This document shows positions 57,003-64,000 of a stretch of 64,000 bases of DNA, piece by piece. Position 1 is the stretch's first letter; every line of letters begins with the position of its first letter. The notes below the pieces were generated by a model. That model saw only the letters and a list, made by a program, of their open reading frames with translations. It ran no database searches and had not been told where the DNA came from. Origin of the DNA: Ypsolopha sequella. Its lineage: Eukaryota; Arthropoda; Insecta; Lepidoptera; Ypsolophidae. The DNA lies in assembly GCA_934047225.1 (NCBI GenBank), contig OW203984.1, positions 7,201,201-7,265,200 on the forward strand, written 5' to 3'. Position numbers and translations under genes: made by a program.

Positions 57003-57200
57003 AGAAGAGCGTATGCTGACCAAATTGGCGAGATATTGAAGAAAGGCAATGTCAAAAGTACCCGGAATAGAAGAGCTTGTATGACTAGATTGATCGATGT
57101 GAAAGATGCAAAGGAAGTGTGTCAGGATTGTAGCAGATGGAAATCTGTAGTCTCTGCCTACTTCTCTGGGAGACTGGCGTGAGTATATGTATGTATGTAT
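57003..57200 (+). mobile_element. LINE ORF tail with stop and microsatellite
   Basis: The plus strand reads RRAYADQIGEILKKG, STRNRRACMTRLIDVK and EVCQDCSRWKSVV to SGRLA and a TGA at 57180-57182, then (ATGT)n. It is a typical LINE C-terminus. The minus copy is at 34550-34760, and a bare 3' tag (CCGGGGAGACAGGCGTGAG) is at 57288-57312. Confidence 0.6.
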
Positions 57201-57319
57201 GTAATTTATCCAAGTTTGACTAAGTAATTAGGAATTCACCACGTTTGGATCGACTAGATTTTATTGGAAAAATAGTCTCTGCCTACCCCCCCGGGGAGAC
57301 AGGCGTGAGTATATCGAAG

Positions 57320-58250
57320 GCATCAAACTTAAAAGGCGTATCTACAGATTTTCTGAATTCCGAAAATTCCGACTTTTTTGGGCGAATCTCAATATTTATT
57401 AGCTCTATGGTGTACTGAAAAAGAAACTGTTGCTCCACTTGTTAAAGGTACTATTATGCCTAAGTCTACGATGTGAAAAGGCGTTTTTATAATTAAAGAT
57501 AAATATTTATAAATAACCAATCGATGCTTTAAAACGTTTGGAGATACGCCCTTTCAGCTTGATGCCCTCGATATGTATGTACGAGTATGTATACCAAATA
57601 TACGTTAAGACCGAAAAGGAAAATAAAAATAATATTGAAATAGCATACTCGTACATTGGTATTCGTTCTTCGTGTGTTCAAAGTCAGAATCTAATGGTAA
57701 AGTGGATTACTCAATACTACCAAGAAATTTTAATCAAAGGTATAGCATTTATTGCTAAGTGGTAAAGACGATTTTTGATTGGTCTGTGTATCTTAAAGAA
57801 ATACTTGGTATTCTTACATAGTTTGAACAGGTTGACGTTAAACTTGAGGGTATTTTAATTGCGTATTAGACCCGTAAAGGGTGGACAGTATAATTATAGA
57901 AACCATCTGCTTAGATATTTATTGCTATTGTCTGGGTAATTTTCTCCGATAGTACAGCCAGCAAAATAGATATAGTTACGAAAGTCATCGAATAAACTTT
58001 GATGAGAATGACTCTATTGATAAAGTTTTTTCTGTCAAATGGTATATTTAAAAGTTACGAAAAAATAATTTGTTTAATTCACTTACGGAAATATCATGCA
58101 TAAATAACAGCATGAAAATATTCTTCCAAGTCAAGTTGTTTTTAGACTAAAATTAAGTATTTGAAACAATTAATGGTATTTGTATGGTTCTTGCACTAAA
58201 AGACTAGCAAAATATTGCTTAGAAAAATTATTTATGAAATATTTTTTCCG
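57320..58250. other. Region without recognised gene
   Basis: A 75-codon plus frame (57538-57765) has no known motif. The rest is AT-rich. Confidence 0.3.
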
Positions 58251-58254
58251 TCAA

Positions 58255-58625
58255 TTGCATCCATGTGAAAAGTATTATTTTCTCCTATTTTGCGCTATCT
58301 GCGGGCCTATTATGTATCTCTAGTTGCCAACTGGGTGCCTATCATCAAAAACACAGATATACTATCGAATTCCGATTGTCTAAGGATATGTTCACACTTG
58401 AAGTGACGACACAGTTAGTAAATAGTTCAATACCCACTAAAGACAATTTTGAAAGTTAATTTTTTATCTATGTTTTTGATGATAGGCACCCAGTCTAATT
58501 GGCAACCAAAGATACGGAATAGGGGGGCTGGAGGCCCAGCGACGTCGTAATGCAATGCGCGCTCTAATTAACGTTATTTCTATATAGTTTCTGTCGATAT
58601 TTGTAACGACACAGGTCGACTCAAG
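58255..58625 (-). repeat. Repeat family R1 copy broken by MITE M9
   Basis: CCATGTGAAAAGTATTATTTTC..TTGCGCTATC at the left and GCAATGCGCGC...AACGTTATTTCTAT at the right are R1 pieces in minus sense. M9 copy 3 (58306-58523) lies between them, replacing the CTGTTACGAC part. Confidence 0.65.
58306..58523. mobile_element. MITE family M9, copy 3
   Basis: The ends are CTATTATGTATCTCTAG and CCAAAGATACGGAATAG. The flanks GCGGGC and GGGGGGCTGG match those of copy 1, so the moving unit may be slightly larger than the TIRs. Confidence 0.8.
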
Positions 58626-59280
58626 GTCGTTGGTGGCTACCTGCCTCTTAAATTCTTACAGGCAAATTTTGTGTCTTTGAAGAAGTTGTTTATCATAGTC
58701 ACTGGAGTTTGTAGTTAATTTAGCATAAATACCTGCCTTTTATCTACTTAATTACATTGGTAAGTATAGTTAAAAAAAGAAAAGCTATAACTGAGTTACG
58801 ACGATCTTTTTATATGAAAAGAAATAGTAAGTTGAGTATTATATTCCTATTAACTAAATAAAGTAGCAAATTACTTTTCTCAGTAGTAAAACGACAACTA
58901 TAACTCCACCTTTATTATAGCCTTTTATGAAACAAAACGACACAATAACTTATACAGGGTAGACAAATGTTTGTCTTCACATTAACGGAAGAGCCTCTTT
59001 GTGACAAAAAGGAGGATTAATGGTACCAGTTTTATAACCATAATACAGGATTTTGGTCTGTGGCTTCACTTGTACAGGCGCCAGCGTGACATGCTACCTA
59101 TTGGTAGTTCTTATTGCGGCGTCATAGACTTTGAAATCGTTTACAAATAACCCAAATTACACACAAGCAGCCTTTTTTGCTTTTAAAAAATTTTAAGTAG
59201 ATTCCTCAGGGCTTTCAGACCTGTGAAAATAATGAAAATATAATAAGAATTGATATAAATTGGCATACTTTGCTCAACTG
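58626..59280. other. No feature recognised
   Basis: AT-rich, no ORF, no clear repeat. Confidence 0.3.
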
Positions 59281-59500
59281 ATTAGCCTCGCGATCCAGCG
59301 AGGCAACGCCGCCAGCCTCTTTGGTACTTTTCCTAACGATGGCGGCGATCTGGTCAGCATATTTTATTTAGCTTAATTTTTAATAAGTGCCGAACATTCT
59401 CTTTGTTTTTATTTGTTAGTAATATTTACATTTTAGGTATATTTAGTTTTAGTTTTATGTCACATTAATTATGTTTTAATAAGAATAATAATAAAATTCT
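59281..59500 (+). mobile_element. LINE 3' end (family L1)
   Basis: The plus strand reads ISLAIQRGNAASLFGTFPND and GDLVSIFYLA to a TAA at 59374-59376, then an AT-rich 3' UTR. It is 5'-truncated. It differs from 52123 and 45899 at several residues, so these are separate insertions. Confidence 0.7.
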
Positions 59501-60344
59501 TTATTGCACTTTATTTAGTATTCTCTACCAGCTAACCTTTGGTAACGGGTAGGTTGTTGAGGGTAGTGCCTTGATGTCAAAATATTATAGGGTACCGATT
59601 TACATATAAACATACATTACTCAAATTCTTAGTAAACTTTATTATACTACATGCTAATAAACATAAACAGTAATTAATAGGAGATAACAAAATTAAATGA
59701 TAAAATACATATACCATTTTTAAAATGTACATACATAAATAAATAAATATAATGTATGTATAGTTGACTTGTGAAACGTGTATTATATATACCTACTTTG
59801 CAAAATAAACTTTTTGAATTTTGAATTTTGAATTATACTGAAGAGAATTTGTCTAATAACTCAAAACAGACAAAAGATTTTAATTATTATGGATCATTTC
59901 GTAAATCGAAAAGGTGTTGTTTTATCTTATTCTTGAAGACTGATACAGTCGGAGCTTCACGAATGTGTAGTGGCAAACGAAAACAAGCGTATTGCACTCA
60001 CAGTAAAATAAATTTCATACATGCATGAACTATGCTCAGGTGTACGAAGAAGCCAAGTTTTGCTGAATGCGATCGACGGACGATAGGGGCACAAATGATG
60101 GGGAACTTTATGGAGAATACCATAAAGAAAGGTCAATAAATATATTATATTTTGCTTTTATAAGCTTTATTTATTTCTTTTGTTTATTTATTAGCATTAA
60201 AACAATGAAAAAATATTACTCGATATATTAAATAAAAAAATATTGACAGATAAGTTAGTTATGTTAATAAAAAAGTAAAAGTGACCTTTGGTAACAATTT
60301 TTGTAACTTTTTTCCAAGAAGGGTTAAAACATGGGAATCTCTGC

Positions 60345-60845
60345 GGAACCTGATATTAAGACTGTACATGAGCCTAGAGCATAAACAACGCCAGACTTTC
60401 GAGCATTCTATAAAAAAATTCGGATTGTATTGAAAAAAATATATATTAGATTAATTGATTTTTTATCTACGGATTCTACTTAAAAGCAATGTATTAAAAT
60501 TTATACTTTTGTAAAAAAAAAAATGTTGTGCACCCACTATTTCTTAACGTTTCAACAACGCGTTTAAGAGATAATTTTTTTTTTCATAAAATAGGTAATA
60601 AAAATATGAAGGGATTCAACTTAAATCCAATATTTTTTTCCCTACAAAATATTTCAGTACTACCTAAAAACACACCAATTTGTTATTTCGCTACGAGATC
60701 AGTAGTATTACGCGTTCAAGAAAAAGAGGCCAATGAGCCAACATATAATCGCCTCTATCAAAAGCAAATAAGGTCTTTGCCATTGGACTAAATGTGCTGG
60801 ACGGGTAATAAAAAAAAATTGCTGGGGTAGGCCATTCTCTTAAGC
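60345..60845 (-). mobile_element. 500-bp repeat pair, copy 2
   Basis: It is the inverse of 37738-38243, ending in ATTACCCGTCC and CCATTCTCTTAAG. The 87-codon plus frame inside has no counterpart in the other copy. Confidence 0.75.
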
Positions 60846-61009
60846 CAACTGAGTTCAGAATTTAGAAATGTGATCATACTTACGCATTCCGAATATGTAA
60901 AGGATGCATAAGTTGAGAAGTCGGTCAAGCTTATTAAGAAGTTCCTCAGTGAGATCGCGTAATTTAAGATGGGGAGCAATAACGAATTAAGAGGCTATGT
61001 GAATTTTAT

Positions 61010-61390
61010 TTTTGTCCCTGTCACTCCAAGCGAAAAATCGCGCAGTGTGAGAGGGCGGATTCAGGGCGAAAGTGAAAAATGATAGTTTTATAATTTTTAT
61101 AAAAAAACTAAATTAGCTAGCAAAATTTCAAATATTCAATCTCTAGATATTGTTGAAACACACCTAATAAAATATGTTTGAGTTCTGTATATGGTTCCTT
61201 TTCGTTAAACGAGGAGAAAAAGTGTGTTTGAAGTCCTCATTTCCACAGTTATTTCTATAGAGGAAAATTTATCCAAACATGTTTTCCAATTTCAAAACCC
61301 TAGATTACATAGTCAAAATGCATTATAATTTTCCCTGTATTTTATGAAATACACAGAAAAGAAACACCCGTATTTTTTTCGCATCTCGCC
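61010..61390. repeat. Repeat family R2, copy
   Basis: TCCCTGTCACTCCAAGCG, GCAGTGTGAGAGGG and TTGTTGAAACACACCTAA agree with 11440-11620. It ends near CATCTCGCCTTAAC. No coding capacity. Confidence 0.55.
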
Positions 61391-61950
61391 TTAACAAGAG
61401 TAACTTTAGCAGAGTATGGTAGAAACTTTTGCATGCGTTTAAGGGCATGCATAGATGCAAATATTTTCAACATAGTCGCAACTTCCCTCCACAAAAAAAT
61501 ATTATAATGTTTGGTTCGTTACACGATATAATGAAATTACCATTTCAGAAACCAACCTCGTCTAAATGCAAAGTTAATATTTAAATTTTAGGCGGATAGG
61601 CAGCTCCGGGTATCTCACCCGGGATCTGCAGCCTTACTTATTTTTTCCTCCTTAGACTGCAGGTAATTTTCATAGTAAATGGTGCGCTGGTCACTGATTT
61701 CTCTGTCTTATGTATATATATCGTAGGCACATCGTACTATTGGGGATATCATGATTTGCCCGAGCATATCCTATTTCTGTTACAATTAGGAGCGTCGCCT
61801 CACTCCGTTTCGTTTCGCTCGGCTCCCTAAATTTATTTACATGTAAACACACGCTGCTCCTCGCTCCGTCGTCGTCGCACCTGACTTTTGGTGAAAGATT
61901 GTCGATTTCATACTTTACGATCTATGACCTGTCCATACGACATAATTGTT
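61391..61950. other. No gene; G+C-rich scrap
   Basis: GGAGCGTCGCCTCACTCCG...CGGCTCCC at 61788-61830 resembles the inverse of 53560-53595. The rest is unremarkable. Confidence 0.3.
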
Positions 61951-61951
61951 C

Positions 61952-62097
61952 GATTCGGTGTAACACGTTTTAACTTATTTGGCAGGACTGAACTTAATTT
62001 AAGCGTTCTGTCTTTTTCTTTCTGTACCGAAAAGACAAAGACAGGGCGCTTGAAATAAGGTTAGTCCTGTCAAATAAGTTAATTCGTGCTACACACC
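61952..62097. mobile_element. MITE family M6, copy 3
   Basis: The left TIR GATTCGGTGTAACACG is intact and the right one is damaged (GTGCTACACACC). The inner arms GACAGGACT... and AGTCCTGTC pair. Confidence 0.8.
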
Positions 62098-62196
62098 TAT
62101 CAAACTTTCCGGGACTGACTGACAAACTTGTTTCAAAGTATAAACACCGCGTAAACCGTCAGAAAGAACATAAAATTTGGAAAGTCATTATTAAAA

Positions 62197-62494
62197 ACGG
62201 CGGTAGCTTAGATGGTAAAACGCTGGCCTCTCAATCTTGAGACGCAGGTTCGATCCTCAGTCAAGCATGCACCACTGAGTTTTTTGGAATTTATGTGCAT
62301 AGTATTTGTATTCTTATCTAATACTGACCGTTGAACGGTGACGGAAAACATCGTGAGGAAACCCGGGCGTGTTTGTGCCCAAATTTAAGTACGCCGATAG
62401 GGTTCAGCTCCATCACGTTGGCCCGTTGGCACGTAATAATCGTCCATGAAACGCGGGTGTACCGAGTGCGGATCCACACACACCAATAAAAAAC
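62197..62494 (+). mobile_element. SINE S1, best copy
   Basis: The tRNA-like head GGCGGTAGCTTAGATGG (A box) and CAGGTTCGATCCTC (B box) are well kept and typical of RNA polymerase III SINEs. The body has GTGCATAGTATTTGTATTC and ATCGTGAGGAAACCCGG. The head does not fold as a full tRNA, so no tRNA gene is called. Confidence 0.85.
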
Positions 62495-62499
62495 ATTAC

Positions 62500-63560
62500 T
62501 TATGCCTTGACCACTAACCGTCGTGGAGCGAAAGCACGTACATTGTTCAAGATCTCAAAATATATAAATTTTTGGAAATCTACTGAGTGCCTATTGAACC
62601 TAGTGCCTGTGCAGTGGGGTACCCCAAGACCAGCTTCAGGATCATCCAGTTATGCCATCGCATTGTTTAGATACTTCATTCTGTACTTGTTCTCTTACAC
62701 AAATTATATCATAGGGCCGATTGGTGAGAGCGACGACAGACAGCCAGTGGTGCCCCAGGTTGTCAACATCGTGGCCACAGGGGCAACTATGTGGATATGA
62801 CAATTATTAATTAATTATAAGAGGGTGAATTTGGATCAAAACTGCGGTCCCAAAAGGTACCTCAACGGGTTGTTTATGTCCCAAATTGCGGACGAAGTTA
62901 CAGGCGTAATATAATCGAAATCCAGAATGACTCTCATTTTTAATTCTATACAGCTAAAAAATTATATTGAAAGTTATTTGTTTTGTTAAGTAACTAATAC
63001 TTTGGCCCTTTGGATGTTTTAGAACTAACTTTATGTAACTACTTTCTATTTAACTTGATCTGAGGGCCACTGGGTATATAAGTTGGTCGTGGGTAAATAT
63101 AGACTTACTTATTTGAAATTTATTTTGGTGGTACAGTTGAACAAATGAATCTAATCCATAATCATAACGTTTATAGAGCTATATAATCATTCTTTTTGAT
63201 TAGGAGCGCTTTCGCAGCCGGAATGTGAAATACCCGCCTTTTTATATTTAATCGAAACAGAACACTTCAATTATTCAAAATTAACTCAATAGTTATTCAA
63301 CTAAACCTTATTACCTATGTATTGTGTATCTTTCCATCGCTAAGTTTCCATTGGTTTCCGTAAATTAGAATTTAATTTTTCTTTAATTTAAAATGTTTTG
63401 AAATTCTGATTTACAGAGACCAATGGAAACTTTGCGATGGCAGCATACGCAATACACAGGTAATGAGGTTTTATTTTGAATTTAGGTGATCTGCTTGTTT
63501 CCTACTACATGTATCTCTTTTACTTAGAAGGGGACTCCAACCAGCTGTAAAAAACTGTAA
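62500..63560. other. Region without recognised gene
   Basis: A 97-codon plus frame at 62507-62800 shows a hydrophobic stretch (IALFRYFILYLF) but no known family. An inverted pair, CCATCGCTAAGTTTCCATTGG (63336) and CCAATGGAAACTTTGCGATGG (63420), lies near the end and may be a MITE terminus. Confidence 0.35.
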
Positions 63561-63599
63561 GATTAAGTTGAGAAATAAATCATTTGTATTATTACAATA

Positions 63600-63803
63600 T
63601 AAAAATGCCTTCAGGGTGCTGTTGCGGCTACCTCGCTTCTGCAGAGCATCAGGGATGTTCGCGGAGATGCGAGTAGATTGTTTTTATGCAACGATGCGCA
63701 AAAGATGCGCTTCGCTGGTGCGCAGGGTGCGGGGTAGCACCAATAGCATTCTGAATATGATCGCAAGCAGACTGGACTGTAAGTACTTGAGTCATTGCTG
63801 CTA
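63600..63803 (+). mobile_element. Non-LTR retrotransposon ORF tail
   Basis: The plus strand reads LLRLPRFCRASGMFAEM, VDCFYATMRKRCASLV and GSTNSILNMIASRLD to a stop. This is typical of the last 60 codons of lepidopteran LINE polyproteins. It is 5'-truncated and is followed 6 bp later by a run of 21 G. Confidence 0.6.
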
Positions 63804-63809
63804 AACATC

Positions 63810-63830
63810 GGGGGGGGGGGGGGGGGGGGG
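63810..63830. repeat. Run of 21 G
   Basis: An uninterrupted poly-G tract directly after the LINE stop, in an AT-rich setting. It could be the element's own 3' sequence or a read/assembly artefact. Confidence 0.9.
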
Positions 63831-64000
63831 AAATAACGAACACACCACTTTCCCTAAATTTGTCTTTTTTGTATCTTTGTTTTTATTTTTTGATTGTAAT
63901 TTTTACCAACTTTTTTTTTTTTTTTTTAAGTTAGTAAAATTGTTCTAGGGGAATCAATCGAAAAATATCCTTACGTTTAGCAATAATAGATGGTACTGTC

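Noticed and set aside
62197..62270. tRNA gene
   Set aside because: A and B boxes are present, but the acceptor stem does not close and the sequence continues into a SINE body with other copies in the window.
62507..62800. 97-codon membrane-like protein
   Set aside because: It has one hydrophobic stretch only, starts inside SINE-flanking sequence, and has no recognisable family or splice context. Left as unannotated.

Overview
The window looks like nuclear DNA of an insect, most likely a moth or butterfly. It is AT-rich, has intron-split genes with GT/AG junctions, and is packed with short dispersed repeats. Three kinds of repeat point to Lepidoptera from general knowledge: elements that open with AGGGTTCCGTA and close with GCCGGTTTTT, tRNA-headed SINEs, and LINE tails reading like ATGTTCAGCAGTG. 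No bacterial, plasmid or phage-like organisation is visible. No species can be named.

The only well-supported host genes lie in the first 19.4 kb. A complete carbonic anhydrase gene (CA-A, minus strand, six coding exons, 281 aa) runs from 19334 down to 5926. A MYCBPAP-like sperm-axoneme gene (plus strand, two exons, 572 aa) occupies 4071-5865 and meets CA-A tail to tail, with 60 bp between stop codons and overlapping poly(A) signals. A second, diverged carbonic anhydrase (CA-B, minus strand) starts at 3773, head to head with MYCBPAP, and continues past the left edge of the window. CA-A keeps all three zinc histidines. CA-B, as spliced here, appears to have lost one (His to Gln), so it may be a carbonic-anhydrase-related protein. 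The exon phases of CA-A, CA-B and MYCBPAP join exactly, which is the main support for these models.

From about 19.4 kb to the right end I find no convincing host gene. This part, like the introns of CA-A, is a mosaic of transposon remnants. It holds foldback and TIR elements (MITEs) in multi-copy families, two or three SINE families, 3' ends of several non-LTR retrotransposons, Helitron-type helicase tails at 22.7-23.0 and 50.4-50.6 kb, and an OTU-protease fragment at 29.5-30.5 kb with a 515-bp tandem duplication. There are also tandem arrays with periods of 41, 139 and 149 bp. Nested insertions are common: a MITE end abuts a truncated LINE at 46.4 kb, and another sits between two halves of a LINE tail at 39.4-39.6 kb.

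No clearly new biological system is evident. The points most worth a second look are the CA-A/MYCBPAP/CA-B arrangement with its shared promoter and shared 3' end, the altered zinc site of CA-B, and the recurrent junction between one foldback terminus and two different Helitron-type coding fragments.
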